From Streptomyces sp. PH10-H1 (GTDB taxonomy: Bacteria; Actinomycetota; Actinomycetes; Streptomycetales; Streptomycetaceae), in assembly GCF_030063355.1 (NCBI RefSeq), contig NZ_JASISZ010000018.1, positions 38,956-102,955 on the forward strand: a stretch of DNA of 64,000 nucleotides, written 5' to 3'. This document shows, piece after piece, positions 10,191 to 19,682 of this stretch. Numbering within the stretch: the stretch's first letter is position 1; the number at the start of each line of letters is the position of its first letter. The position numbers and the translations under genes were made by a program. Below the pieces are notes generated by a model. That model made no database searches and was not told where the DNA came from. It saw only the letters and a list, made by a program, of their open reading frames with translations.

Positions 10191-13080
10191 TGATAGGCAT
10201 GGAGATCCGTTGACCCACGGGCCGGCGTTCCAGCCAGAGCCCTAGGATGCGACGCAGAAGACTCGCGATAGGCCAGTGCTCGAGTCCTAGAGCATCTACA
10301 ACACCGATGAGCGTTTTCAGCACCTGTTGATCTTCAAAAGGCGCGTCTAGCAAAGAAAGATCCGGAAGGTGACGGTGGTCCACCTTGATGACGCGACCAC
10401 CGTCTGTCTCTTGGCGCCAAATGCCTGCTTCTGCCAGCGCCTCGACTGCCTTACGGGTAAGCTGCCTCTCACGCTGATCGAGGTTTTTATTGTTTAGCAG
10501 CGGATTCAACACGGCACTCAGCGCCACCGGCTCGCTGCTCTGTCTCTGCGGCTCGTATTCCCGGAAGGCGGACAGCCGGAAGTTCACCGGCAGACAGGCA
10601 ACGGCTTGCTGTCGTTCTCGACCGGCGGACCGCAGGGTCGCGACTCCTTGCCTCAGCCAGGACCTGGCTTTGCCAGCAAGAGTGCCGGTGCCGGTTGCCC
10701 ACGTGGCACAGACGATGAGAACGCTGAGCGTGGCGGTTCCCGCTGATGCCAGTGCGTCGGATATCTCCGCTTCCACCAGCTCGGATGCCGTCGGATTCTG
10801 AGCCATGACGCCCGCCAGTACGTCAGCGAGCGGGACAAGGTGCCGCCCGGGCGTCTTCCGTAGCAACTCAACAGCATGCTGCACGAGGAGCGTCTGATAT
10901 CGCGGGGAGGTCTCCGCGATCTGTTCCTGCAGCAGGTCAACGGCCAGATGCGCGGCAGGAGTGATAGCCCTGCTGAGGGCATCGCTCACGTCGGCGGAGC
11001 GCATCTGGGACAGCACATCCCCTCGCAGGTGGGCGCGTTCCGAGAAGATCCGGCCTGCGGCGAGCAGCCAGGTGTTCCTCCAGTGCGCTGACGGAACCAC
11101 AGTCACCAGGTTTGCGATGACCTCTATGTCGGACGCGGATACCAGTGCCCTTGCTGCCATGAATTCCTGAAGACTGCGAATTTCAAAGCCGATGCCGCCC
11201 GCCGGCATTGGTGTCAGCAAAACCAGTCGCTGCGTAGCCAGGGACACAAGTCTTCCCGAGAGGATGTCCGCCTGGTCGGCGTCGTACTCTTCCTGCCGCA
11301 GGATGCGCGTTGCGAGCTGCCGCAGTTCTTTGTCGGACAGCGCAGCCTCGGCGTCACCTCTTTGCTCCGAACGCACCTGCAGCATGAGGCCGACTGCCTC
11401 CTGGAGGGAATCGACGTGAGTCTTGTGATGTTCGAGCAGTATTGCCGACCCGGTGGCCTTCGCCACTTCTCGGGCGAACAACGTCTCGTAGTAGCCCTTG
11501 AACAGGTCGTAGCGATGCTGCGGTGCCGTGGGCCGACGCTCAAGAAGCAGCGACATGATGGAGATCTGCAACGGCGAGCGCATCAGCCGTGACGTCCGCT
11601 GCTCTCTCGCCGCCTTCCGAACCCTGCCCAGGACCTGCTCCTGCTTGTCAGGATCGGAGGCGTGCCGTGCGCCAGCCAGCCGCTCGGCGTACTTGACCGC
11701 TTGATCTTCCTCAAGAGGGCACAGACTCAGGTATTCGTACTGGTCCGGATCGAATTCGTCCCCGTAGCCCTGAGGCCGTGTTGTTGCGATGGTCAGGAGA
11801 TCGGCGTCGCGTCGAGCAGCGTCGACCTGGAATTCCTTGATATGCCGTAGCAATACTTCCCGGAGCTGCTGATCAGCCACCTCGTCCAGTCCGTCGAGTA
11901 CCAGCAGCCAGGGCCATTTGCCCAGCCAGACGAGGAGTTGCTGCTCCGTTATAGTGGTCGGTGCCCGTTGGCTGACTTTCCTGGCGATGTAGCGAAGGAT
12001 CGTCATATTGGGGTCGGCGGCGAATTTGTCCGCGTACTGATCCAATCGGATGTGGAAGGGCCAGCGGCGTGCGACAGGCAGCTCGAGACCTGCTGAACCG
12101 AGAAACGCACCGGTGAACTCGCTGCAGAGGGAGCGAACTTCGGCTGGGAGTGACCGATCGGGAAGGTCTGCCAGCAGTGCCACACGGTAAATCTGGCAGA
12201 TTAGCTGAGCCAGGGTGGTTTTCCCTTGGCCTGGGCCTCCGAGGAGGACCAGGCGGTCGGATGTACTAGTGGCGTCTGGAGAGGCTGTTTCGTCTTCAGC
12301 GCGCAGACTTGGTCGCAGGATCCGGTTCCCGCGGGCGATGACGTACGCCGCGGTGTGGACTTCTGTCTCTTCACGGTCAAGACGGGCGGGGAGGTCGATG
12401 GCAACCCTATCAAGGCGCAGACGCTGGTCGTCGCTGTCGCCGGCCTGCCCGAGACGTACCCATCGTTCAGCCAGCAATTCCTTCGCGACATGCGACGACA
12501 GGGCGTCCTGGGCGCCGTCATCAACGCCACGTATGTAGTCGTGGAGGCGGGCTAGAACATCGCCCGGCGTAATCAAGCCGTAATATCTGCCGGCGACTTC
12601 GGGCTCACCGTCCAGCAACCGGCACAGCTGGTCGTAGTGCCATACGCGGTAGCCTTTCAGGCGGAGCCGAGGAGCGTATTCCTCAATCAGGGCGTTGACC
12701 GAGTCGATTCCACCGCTTCCCGGGTAGGGCGAGAGCACGACGTTGCTTACGGCTAGGAAGTAGTCGGGTCGGCGCCCACGTCCTGCGTTGGGATCGAGCC
12801 ACTTCTCGAACTCACTTTTGAGGTGGCCCTTCAGCCACGTCGTGTTACTCCCAGTATCCATGGGGCGGTAGCGGAACTTGGCCTGGATGACGCCGTACCC
12901 TTCCCACGGCCCGTCCGGGTCAGGATCGGGGAAGTCGACTTTTCCCTCGAACGTGGCCTCCCGGCCGCCATCGGCGCCATCGCCAAAGGCTTCGACACCC
13001 GGACCAAGCGTCCTGATGGCCAACGCTTGGGTCAAGTGTTCGAATTCTCGCTCGCCTAGTCGGTTGAGGTCATAGTCCAC
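10174..13080 (-). CDS. NACHT NTPase with N-terminal Mrr-like nuclease domain
   Basis: This is a 968-residue STAND-type protein. Residues about 1-130 look like a PD-(D/E)XK endonuclease of Mrr type, with DGADGGREA (Asp37) followed by GVIQAKF (Gln66, Lys68). The NACHT module has Walker A GGPGQGKTT (Lys287) and a Walker B block LLVLDGLDEVAD. The remainder is largely helical. Bacterial NACHT proteins are a described class of single-gene antiphage sensors, in which the C-terminal part detects the phage and the NTPase drives oligomerisation and effector activation. Here the effector would be DNA cleavage. GTG 13080 was chosen because GAGGA lies seven bases upstream; GTG 13098 would add six residues without a ribosome site. 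Being convergent with the methylase operon, it is likely a separate system in the same island. Confidence 0.85.
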   Translation of the reverse strand: MDYDLNRLGEREFEHLTQALAIRTLGPGVEAFGDGADGGREATFEGKVDFPDPDPDGPWEGYGVIQAKFRYRPMDTGSNTTWLKGHLKSEFEKWLDPNAGRGRRPDYFLAVSNVVLSPYPGSGGIDSVNALIEEYAPRLRLKGYRVWHYDQLCRLLDGEPEVAGRYYGLITPGDVLARLHDYIRGVDDGAQDALSSHVAKELLAERWVRLGQAGDSDDQRLRLDRVAIDLPARLDREETEVHTAAYVIARGNRILRPSLRAEDETASPDATSTSDRLVLLGGPGQGKTTLAQLICQIYRVALLADLPDRSLPAEVRSLCSEFTGAFLGSAGLELPVARRWPFHIRLDQYADKFAADPNMTILRYIARKVSQRAPTTITEQQLLVWLGKWPWLLVLDGLDEVADQQLREVLLRHIKEFQVDAARRDADLLTIATTRPQGYGDEFDPDQYEYLSLCPLEEDQAVKYAERLAGARHASDPDKQEQVLGRVRKAAREQRTSRLMRSPLQISIMSLLLERRPTAPQHRYDLFKGYYETLFAREVAKATGSAILLEHHKTHVDSLQEAVGLMLQVRSEQRGDAEAALSDKELRQLATRILRQEEYDADQADILSGRLVSLATQRLVLLTPMPAGGIGFEIRSLQEFMAARALVSASDIEVIANLVTVVPSAHWRNTWLLAAGRIFSERAHLRGDVLSQMRSADVSDALSRAITPAAHLAVDLLQEQIAETSPRYQTLLVQHAVELLRKTPGRHLVPLADVLAGVMAQNPTASELVEAEISDALASAGTATLSVLIVCATWATGTGTLAGKARSWLRQGVATLRSAGRERQQAVACLPVNFRLSAFREYEPQRQSSEPVALSAVLNPLLNNKNLDQRERQLTRKAVEALAEAGIWRQETDGGRVIKVDHRHLPDLSLLDAPFEDQQVLKTLIGVVDALGLEHWPIASLLRRILGLWLERRPVGQRISMPIISDHG

Positions 13081-13219
13081 GGGACCATCCTCACCCACTC
13101 AACGCCCGTTGGAGCATGGATTATTGAACTTTGATCGGCGGTCCTCCCAGTCGCCTGCCGTGCTTGCGGCCTGGGGGCTTGTGGGGCACGCACATTGGCA
13201 ACGAGTTCCCGCGCGGGGT

Positions 13220-13405
13220 TCAGCCGGCGCACTCCTCGCTGTTCAGGTGCAGCATCGCGTATTCGTGTCCCTCTGGGTGCCGCGCCAGCCGCGCCATCGC
13301 CCGGGCGGTGCGGGCATTCATCCCCGGCCCGAACTCGGCCGCCAGGTGGCGGGCATGCCACGCCATCCGAGGCAGGAGCACCCAGCGCACAAGCGGGAAC
13401 CGCAC
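13220..13405 (-). CDS. Small hypothetical protein
   Basis: This 61-residue ORF starts with GTG 13405. It contains a coherent stretch (AWHARHLAAEFG, NARTARAMARLARHPEG, AMLHLNSEECAG) that reads like a folded small protein rather than antisense noise. I do not recognise a family. No good ribosome site is visible upstream, and opposing ORFs overlap it, so it may equally be a remnant. It is the only credible coding stretch between the NACHT gene and the NUDIX gene. Confidence 0.35.
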   Translation of the reverse strand: MRFPLVRWVLLPRMAWHARHLAAEFGPGMNARTARAMARLARHPEGHEYAMLHLNSEECAG

Positions 13406-13958
13406 GTAGCCAGTGCTTACGGCTGGCCTGGGTCTTTCTCCAAGGAGGTGCCGGGTCCAACCGGTGCGTGCGTCGTCGTATCGGCCACCCCGCGAGTGGC
13501 GTGGCGCAGTCGGCCTTCACGGAGTCGTCTAGCCCGGGGACCACGGGAAGGAGCGGCGGGGACTGCCATCGTTGACGCGCGAGGCGCGGCGTTCACCGTC
13601 ACCCGAGCCCAGGCTGCCCCTGCCTGTTGATCCGATCTAGGCATGGCCGACTCGCGCCCTTCTCACGCTGCTCGGACGGCCGTACACGGAAATGTGGGGG
13701 AGGTACTTCGATCGTGGCTGGGCGTGACCGGGTGTGGCTGCGCGCCGCGGGCGGGCGGCACTGATGAAGTCGGTGCTGGTCGGCGGTAACCTGATGCAGG
13801 TCCCTCTGATGGCATTCTGGCCGGTGGTGTGGCCGTATTCCCAGGGGCCTTGCTCATCGGCGCAGTGTCGCGTCGGCCGGGTGGTGGCTATGGCGTACGG
13901 ACCGGTTCGTGGATTGTGGCATACGAGTCCCTTTGACGGAGCGGACGGCGGTTCCTGG
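13406..13958. other. Gene-free stretch
   Basis: I see no ORF with recognisable protein character, no strong hairpin and no repeat here. Several short ORFs on both strands have arginine/proline/alanine-rich translations typical of antisense reading in GC-rich DNA. It separates the defence island from the NUDIX/XRE operon and may be debris from earlier insertions. Confidence 0.5.
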
Positions 13959-14441
13959 TTACGACGCTGATTCCGGGGACGTTCCGTGTTCCAGGTAGGC
14001 GGTCAGGCCGTTCGCGCGGGCCTGGATGCCAGCGGTGATTCGGCGTACGAGGCGAGGGATGGTGAGTTCTGGCAGCTGTTCGGAGTCGTGGAAATCGTAG
14101 CTGCGGAGCTCGTCGGTTTGCAGGGCGATCTGGCGGCGGTGGTCCTCGTTGAGGCGGCCGCCGTCGAAGAGGTAGAGGACCTTGTCGCCCTCTCCCGGAT
14201 TCGGCGCCCAGTCCACTACCAGCAGGCGGCCGATGCGGGGATTGATGCCCAGCTCCTCACGGACTTCGCGCACGCAGCATTGCAAGGGTGACTCGCCCAG
14301 TTCGACATAACCACCCGGAATATCACGGTAGTTCTTGTACGAGGGCTCGACGAGCAGGACTCGATCAGCGTCGTCGAAGAAGAGGGCGCCGGCTGCCATG
14401 CGCGGGTGGGCCATCTTCGCCTCGTGCTCGTTCTCGCTCAC
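13959..14441 (-). CDS. NUDIX hydrolase
   Basis: This is a 160-residue pyrophosphohydrolase. The NUDIX box is complete from Gly44 to Ile66 (G-x5-E-x7-REVREELGI), with Glu62 and Glu63 as the likely metal ligands. The substrate cannot be told from the sequence; small members of this type act on nucleoside diphosphate derivatives. It starts at GTG 14441, 10 bases after the stop of the XRE regulator, so the two genes form one leftward operon. The adjacent divergent cluster contains SAM- and nucleotide-using enzymes, so a housekeeping role for that pathway is possible but unproven. Confidence 0.85.
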   Translation of the reverse strand: MSENEHEAKMAHPRMAAGALFFDDADRVLLVEPSYKNYRDIPGGYVELGESPLQCCVREVREELGINPRIGRLLVVDWAPNPGEGDKVLYLFDGGRLNEDHRRQIALQTDELRSYDFHDSEQLPELTIPRLVRRITAGIQARANGLTAYLEHGTSPESAS

Positions 14442-14451
14442 GGGACGGACT

Positions 14452-15681
14452 CTATCCGCCGGCGACGACGCGCAGCCTGCGAGCCAGGTCGGCCAAGGGC
14501 TGAGACGGTCTGCCTCGGGTGCCGCGCATCCAGCCGATGACCAGTTCCCGGCTCAGGTAGTGGTGGCGCACCTGTTCAGGGGCGGCCTGCTCGGCGTCCA
14601 GCAGCGTGGCCAGGGCATCGTCGGTTCTGTTCCAGGCGCTGAGCGCGCGGGCGACTTCCAAGCTGTGCCGGACACGCCGCTCTACCGGCATACCGCTTGT
14701 GTCGATTCGAGGTCCGAGGTCCGCGGCCACCTGTATGTCTCCGAGTTCTCCCGCAGTGGCCACGCAGTGAATGGCCACATTGGTTGGGCCGAAGGCTGTC
14801 CACATGTGATTGGCATCAGCACCGAGCCGCTGTGCGGTCTCGTCCGCTTCGCGAAGAAAAGTCTGCGTGGTTGCCCGGTCCTCTGCTCGTGCCGCAGCCA
14901 TCGCCCCAGTGAGGAAGAGCGTTCCGTATACGGATAGATGCTCGTTGCTCGCGTTGTTCAACTCCGGCTGCATGACGGCCGCCGCGTCGTTCACCAGCTG
15001 AATCGCCGTGGTGAACCGCCCGGTGGACAGCACACAGTGTGTGACCGCTCGGAGCAGGGAGCCGGTCACTGCGCTTTGACCGCTGAGCTGTGCGGCTGCC
15101 AGACCGCGCTCGGCGGCGATCCACGCCAGCTCCGGCTCCCCCACCTTGCCCAGCACCATGGCGGCACCTTGGTAGATCAGGGCGAGCAGGGCATGAGCCT
15201 CCTCTCCCTTACGTCCCGAGTACGCGCGGGATGCGGCGAGGGCATCGGCCAGGACGAGGGGAAGGCGTCGTGTGGCGAAGCCGTAGCGGGACGCCTGGTA
15301 GGCGTCGAGGACCTCCTTCACGTTGGTCCGAAGGTCCTTCAGAGCCGGTGGTTCGTCATCGGACGGTCTCAACAGAGGCGTGAGCTGCCTGTAGTCCATG
15401 AGCGCTTCGCGCAGCGCGGGGACTGTGCGGTGGCCGCTGTCGCTCGACCATTCCATGAGGGCCGGCTCGGCGAGAAGGTCTCCGAGGGAGACGTCCAGGG
15501 CTTGGGCGAGTGAGGTGATGACCGATAAGCGGTCGAGCTCGATCCGGTTGTTCTCCGCCTTGCTCAGCCAGTCCGTGGTGCGTCCGACGAGACCGGCCAG
15601 GACCTCTTGGGAGAGACCGCGCCGGCGCCGGTACCAGGCGACGCGCTCGCCGATGGTCAGGTTCTCTGTCATTCCTTGCAT
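14452..15681 (-). CDS. XRE-family regulator with long helical C-terminal region
   Basis: This 409-residue protein has an N-terminal helix-turn-helix (residues about 8-65: IGERVAWYRRRRGLSQEVLA, LSKAENN, LSVITSLAQALDV). About 300 Ala/Leu-rich helical residues follow, resembling the TPR-like regions of Streptomyces XRE regulators. The start is ATG 15681, or ATG 15672 three codons later. It is divergent from the kinase gene at 15820, and the roughly 140-base shared upstream region is the obvious place for its operator. It probably controls both its own operon with the NUDIX gene and the rightward cluster. The ligand is unknown. Confidence 0.8.
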   Translation of the reverse strand: MQGMTENLTIGERVAWYRRRRGLSQEVLAGLVGRTTDWLSKAENNRIELDRLSVITSLAQALDVSLGDLLAEPALMEWSSDSGHRTVPALREALMDYRQLTPLLRPSDDEPPALKDLRTNVKEVLDAYQASRYGFATRRLPLVLADALAASRAYSGRKGEEAHALLALIYQGAAMVLGKVGEPELAWIAAERGLAAAQLSGQSAVTGSLLRAVTHCVLSTGRFTTAIQLVNDAAAVMQPELNNASNEHLSVYGTLFLTGAMAAARAEDRATTQTFLREADETAQRLGADANHMWTAFGPTNVAIHCVATAGELGDIQVAADLGPRIDTSGMPVERRVRHSLEVARALSAWNRTDDALATLLDAEQAAPEQVRHHYLSRELVIGWMRGTRGRPSQPLADLARRLRVVAGG

Positions 15682-15819
15682 GTCCTGAGCATCACCTCGT
15701 GGCCGGAATAGACCCCGGAAGGTTTTTCCGGGGTGCTGCGGGGTGCCGTGCCTACTGTCGCAGGAGACCGAGAAAGCCGCTGGGCTCCGAAGCAAATCGA
15801 CAGAATGGAGGTGCAGAGG

Positions 15820-16713
15820 GTGCGAAGCACGAAGACGACGGAGTCGTGGATCGAGCAGGAGCTCGGTCCGTTCGGACCAGCAGCCATCAAGCCGTATTCC
15901 AGAACGCGGTTCGCCACGGACGGCAGTGCCTTGCTGAAGGTCTACGTGGGCATTGACCCCGAGGGTCGGCGCCTGCGTGAAGCTGCGACGGTCGCGCGTG
16001 CTGCCCTCCGCGGCATCTCGGTTCCGGCTGTCCTGGCCACGGGAAACGACGAGATCGGGTCCTGGACGGCGTTCCCGGTGGTGGATGGGACCCCATGCTC
16101 GGTAGGTACGCACAACGCGACGGAGGAGTACATCGGTTACGTCGTGGCTGTGAGTGACAGACTGCACCGACCTACTGCTGGCGCCAATCCCGGCTCCGGC
16201 TGGGCAGCGTGGCGAGCCGGTTCTGCCTCCTCGCGCCAGTTCCTGCTGGATCAGTTCTCTCCTCGCTGCCGGTGGCTTCCCTGGTGGGCGGTGCTGCGTG
16301 AGGCCCTCCAACCGATCGATTCCCATCTGGTGGTTCACCTGCATGGTGATCTCAAGCCAGAGCATTTCCTCGTGGATGGCGAGCTTCTGCACGTCGTCGA
16401 TTGGGAGGCAAGCGCCCGCGGACCGGCCGTTCTCGACTACACCGACGTGGTCTTTCACCTCGTGCGCGACCTGTTGTACGAGGGCGTACCGCCCGGACGC
16501 ATTCCAGTCGATCTCGTGACCCGGCTGCCGTTCAGCGGGCCGGTTCTCGCTTGGCGCCTGCTCCTGTGGCTCGATCGCCGCCGGCCCCAGGACATAGACC
16601 TCGTTACCACCCGCGCTGTCTACCGACTCGCTGCCGAAGAACAGGCCGCTTCCGCGTACATGTCGCTCGCCCAGACCGTCGCGCTCCTCCGCGCTGCCGG
16701 CGTTCCTCGCTGA
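15820..16713 (+). CDS. Aminoglycoside phosphotransferase-like kinase
   Basis: This 297-residue protein has the APH/choline-kinase fold signature. The catalytic loop is HLHGDLKPEHF, and the metal-binding motif is written DWE rather than the usual DFE or DxD. An N-terminal lobe with a lysine in LLKVYVG fits nucleotide binding. GTG 15820 is chosen because GGAGG lies eight bases upstream; ATG 15805 in the same frame has no ribosome site. It is the first gene of the rightward cluster. The substrate is a small molecule that cannot be named from sequence. Resistance enzymes and biosynthetic kinases share this fold. Confidence 0.75.
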   Translation: MRSTKTTESWIEQELGPFGPAAIKPYSRTRFATDGSALLKVYVGIDPEGRRLREAATVARAALRGISVPAVLATGNDEIGSWTAFPVVDGTPCSVGTHNATEEYIGYVVAVSDRLHRPTAGANPGSGWAAWRAGSASSRQFLLDQFSPRCRWLPWWAVLREALQPIDSHLVVHLHGDLKPEHFLVDGELLHVVDWEASARGPAVLDYTDVVFHLVRDLLYEGVPPGRIPVDLVTRLPFSGPVLAWRLLLWLDRRRPQDIDLVTTRAVYRLAAEEQAASAYMSLAQTVALLRAAGVPR

Positions 16714-16792
16714 ATTCTCGCTTCAGCGCTCGTCCAGGCGTGCTGACGCCTGCGCCCATCCCCTTCTGTCCACCCTTGAAAGGGAGTTCGCG

Positions 16793-18043
16793 ATGCCTCG
16801 TACCAGCACGATCCTCGGCAAAAGCCACCTCGTCATCGACACCGGCGTGGCCACACCGGGCGCGACGACCATCGTGGAACGCAAGGGCCTGGGACACCCG
16901 GACACCCTGGCCGACCATCTCGCGGAGCGGCTGTCGCGCGCTTACAGCCGTTACACGGTCGACCACTTCGGCGCCGTGCTCCACCACAACTTCGACAAGC
17001 TCGCCCTCCTCGGCGGAGCCAGCGAAGTCCGATACGGGGGAGGCCGGATGACTTCTCCCGTGCGGGTCCTGGTCAACGGACGAGCCGCACCGATGTGCGG
17101 AGGTGAGTCCATCCCGGTCACGGAGATCGTCGAGGCGGAAGTGAGGTCCTTCTTCGCCGAGCGGCTCCCCGAGGTCTCGGACAGCCTCGACATCGTCTTC
17201 AACATCACCAGCAATTCCAGCCCGGGTGCCGTGCTCACCGGTGACGAGATACCGGACCGGACCCGGTGGTTCAGCCCGCGCTCCATCGACGACCTGCGCG
17301 AGCGGCGCGTGAGGCTCTCGAACGACACGTCTCTTGGCACCGGCTGGGCACCGGAGAATTCCTTCGAGTCGTTCGTGAGGGAGCTGGTCGACCACTTCTC
17401 CGGGGATAGCGACTTCACCCGCGCCCACGCCTGGTGCGGTTCGGACGTGAAGCTCATGGGGTACTGGGATGGTGAATGCGCGGATGTCGTGCTGTGTGTC
17501 CCCCAGAAGTCCCGCCAGGTCGGCAGCCGAGGGCAGTACGTCCGCAACGCAGAGACCGTACTGGTCGAGTGCCATCGCCTGGCTGGCGTCCGCCTGCCTG
17601 GCGCCGAAGCTCGTTTCCGCCTGAACGCCCGTGACGTCCCGGACAAGGACGAGCTGTACCTCACCTATACGGGCAGCTCCATCGAGTCCGGTGACGAGGG
17701 CGTCGTCGGCCGGGGCAACCGCGTCAATGGGCTGATCACGCCGCTGCGGCCGATGAATCTGGAGGGGGCGAACGGTAAGAACCCCGTTTACCACGTCGGC
17801 AAGCTGTACAACATCGCCGCTCAACGGCTCGCTCTCCGGCTCCATGAGGCGACTGCGGGCTACGCGGAAGTGCACCTGGTCAGCACCACGGGCCAGCGCC
17901 TCGACGAGCCCTGGCGCATCCTCGTCCGCCTCTCCGCTGCCGACGCCGAGCTCGACAAGGTGCAGGCCCTGGTCGCCGAGATTCTCACCGAGTTCCCGGC
18001 CCTCACAGACGAGCTGGTCTCCGGCGGAATCGTGCTGAGTTGA
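16793..18043 (+). CDS. Archaeal-type S-adenosylmethionine synthetase
   Basis: This 416-residue enzyme belongs to the archaeal methionine adenosyltransferase family (PF01941), not the bacterial MetK family. Diagnostic blocks are [39 protein letters not shown] and [13 protein letters not shown]. The family makes SAM from methionine and ATP. GAAAGGGAG lies six bases before ATG 16793. Its TGA stop shares a base with the ATG of the next kinase (TGATG at 18041-18045). Streptomyces has its own MetK, so a second, archaeal-type enzyme in an accessory operon points to dedicated SAM (or SAM-analogue) supply for a pathway encoded here. Acquisition by horizontal transfer is likely. Confidence 0.9.
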   Translation: MPRTSTILGKSHLVIDTGVATPGATTIVERKGLGHPDTLADHLAERLSRAYSRYTVDHFGAVLHHNFDKLALLGGASEVRYGGGRMTSPVRVLVNGRAAPMCGGESIPVTEIVEAEVRSFFAERLPEVSDSLDIVFNITSNSSPGAVLTGDEIPDRTRWFSPRSIDDLRERRVRLSNDTSLGTGWAPENSFESFVRELVDHFSGDSDFTRAHAWCGSDVKLMGYWDGECADVVLCVPQKSRQVGSRGQYVRNAETVLVECHRLAGVRLPGAEARFRLNARDVPDKDELYLTYTGSSIESGDEGVVGRGNRVNGLITPLRPMNLEGANGKNPVYHVGKLYNIAAQRLALRLHEATAGYAEVHLVSTTGQRLDEPWRILVRLSAADAELDKVQALVAEILTEFPALTDELVSGGIVLS

Positions 18044-18969
18044 TGACGACGCGGACGCTCGGCGATATCCCCTCGGGCTGTCGGCAGCGCCTCCTCGCGC
18101 ACTACGGCCCCGGAGCCCAGGGCTGGCTCGACACAGCCCCTGATCTCTTAGCCACTGCCGCGCAGCGCTGGAAGCTCTCGCTCAGAGGCTATGTCGACTC
18201 CGGACACGCATCGGTGATCGCGATGACGACCGACCTCGGCGGGCGTCCGCTTCTCCTCAAAGCTTGGGTCGACCCCGACCGATACCGCCACGAAGTGGAC
18301 GCTCTGCGCTTGTGGGCCGGCGGACCCACAGCCGACGTCCTCGAAGCGGCGGACGATCTCGCCGTGGCCTCCCTCGAACTCGTTGGAGGCCGGCCTGGGG
18401 GCGCGGATCGACCACACCGTGAGACACAGATGGTCGCCGCCGCCCTTCAGGGACTGCACATCGTCGGGCGGCGCAGGAACCGGCCGAACCAATTTCCCCG
18501 GCTGGCCGACTACCTCCATGGGGAAGTCCTCCCCCGGATCCGTAGGCGGGAGCACACCCTAGACGTCGGCCGGTGGCGCCCTCCCATCGACGCCACGCTC
18601 CCGTCTCTCGCTGACCTTGATGAAGACCCGACCCGGACGACGGTCCTCCACGCGGACCTGTACCGGGAGAACGTGCCCTTCGATTCGCGGGCTCGGCCGC
18701 GCTTGATCGACCCGCTGCCCATGCTGGGCGACCCGGCGTTCGACTGGGCGTTCTGGACCGTCTACTACGACCTCGGCCAGGGGACCAGCGCACGGCTCAC
18801 AGCTGCCTCGCGCGTGTCCCGGATCCCTGTGCCCGTACTCGCACCGTGGTGCCGCCTGCTCGCCCTCGACGGTCTCCTTTTCTACGTGGAGACCGGCGAT
18901 CCGAGAGTGCCGCGGATAGCGGAAGTGCTCTCCGACCTCTCGGCATCGACTCGATGGAGCGGAACGTGA
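18043..18969 (+). CDS. Aminoglycoside/streptomycin phosphotransferase-like protein
   Basis: This 308-residue protein has an APH-type catalytic loop, VLHADLYREN, followed by RLIDPLPMLGDPAFDWAFW, which matches the streptomycin-6-kinase-like branch (IDPKPxxGDPAYD). The start ATG 18043 overlaps the synthetase stop; a TTG at 18040 in frame is less likely. It ends in GTGA shared with the phosphatase start. This second kinase is not close in sequence to the one at 15820, so the operon encodes two distinct phosphotransferase-like steps, or one step and one self-resistance function. Confidence 0.75.
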   Translation: MTTRTLGDIPSGCRQRLLAHYGPGAQGWLDTAPDLLATAAQRWKLSLRGYVDSGHASVIAMTTDLGGRPLLLKAWVDPDRYRHEVDALRLWAGGPTADVLEAADDLAVASLELVGGRPGGADRPHRETQMVAAALQGLHIVGRRRNRPNQFPRLADYLHGEVLPRIRRREHTLDVGRWRPPIDATLPSLADLDEDPTRTTVLHADLYRENVPFDSRARPRLIDPLPMLGDPAFDWAFWTVYYDLGQGTSARLTAASRVSRIPVPVLAPWCRLLALDGLLFYVETGDPRVPRIAEVLSDLSASTRWSGT

Positions 18970-19682
18970 TCTCCTACATCGTTCGCCATGGCCAGACGAA
19001 CTACAGCAAGCGCTACCTCGTCAATGGCGACCCGGCCAAGCCCATCCAGCTCAACGACGAAGGCCGGCAGTCCTTGAGCCGTGCCTGGGCGACCCTGCCT
19101 CTGCATGCTGTGGCGACGTGGCTGGCCAGCGAATTCCCACGAGCCCAGCAGACGGCATTCCTGCTGATGGGCGTTCCGGCGGCCGAACTGGTCGTCGACG
19201 CTCGGTTGAATGAACTCGACTACGGGAAATTCGAGAGCAGCCCGTTTCTGGAATACGCGGTATGGCTCGACAGCCAGGGCGCGAGCCGACGTCCACCCGG
19301 TGCTACGGAATCGCAGAGCGAGGGCATCCGCAGGATGCTCTCAGGGGTCTTCGCCGCCTTGGAGCATCCCGGCCCTCGTGTACTCGTCGGCCACGGGCTG
19401 CTGGTATCTGTATTGCTATGGCACCAGGGCCGCTCTGCGAACGACCGCATGCCGTTGTTCTTCCCGGAGGCTCCATACGTCGAGCCGGTCGCCATACCCG
19501 ACGACGAGCTCCCGATCCTGATCACGACGCTGCTGGACGATCTTGACGCGAGTGCTCACCAAGAACCTGCCGGCGACGGTGGCGGGACGATATTGCGGAT
19601 CAGCGGAGGCTCGACGGTTGCTACCGTCGATTCTGCATCCCCATCCCGCTCGCTGGATAAAAAGGATCTTCCTCATGCATGA
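18966..19682 (+). CDS. Histidine phosphatase superfamily protein
   Basis: This 238-residue protein has the RHG phosphatase motif at its N-terminus (YIVRHGQTNYS) and the second histidine in VLVGHGLLVSV, the expected pair for a phosphohistidine mechanism. GTG 18966 is preferred because GGAG lies six bases upstream and GTGA overlaps the previous stop; ATG 18954 would add four residues. It overlaps the next start (ATG 19675) by eight bases. In the operon it could remove a phosphate placed by one of the two kinases, but no substrate evidence is visible. Confidence 0.8.
   Translation: MISYIVRHGQTNYSKRYLVNGDPAKPIQLNDEGRQSLSRAWATLPLHAVATWLASEFPRAQQTAFLLMGVPAAELVVDARLNELDYGKFESSPFLEYAVWLDSQGASRRPPGATESQSEGIRRMLSGVFAALEHPGPRVLVGHGLLVSVLLWHQGRSANDRMPLFFPEAPYVEPVAIPDDELPILITTLLDDLDASAHQEPAGDGGGTILRISGGSTVATVDSASPSRSLDKKDLPHA

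Noticed and set aside
15673..15819. A SAM riboswitch controlling the SAM synthetase operon
   Set aside because: The divergent spacer has no recognisable SAM-aptamer pattern, and the synthetase is the second gene of the run.
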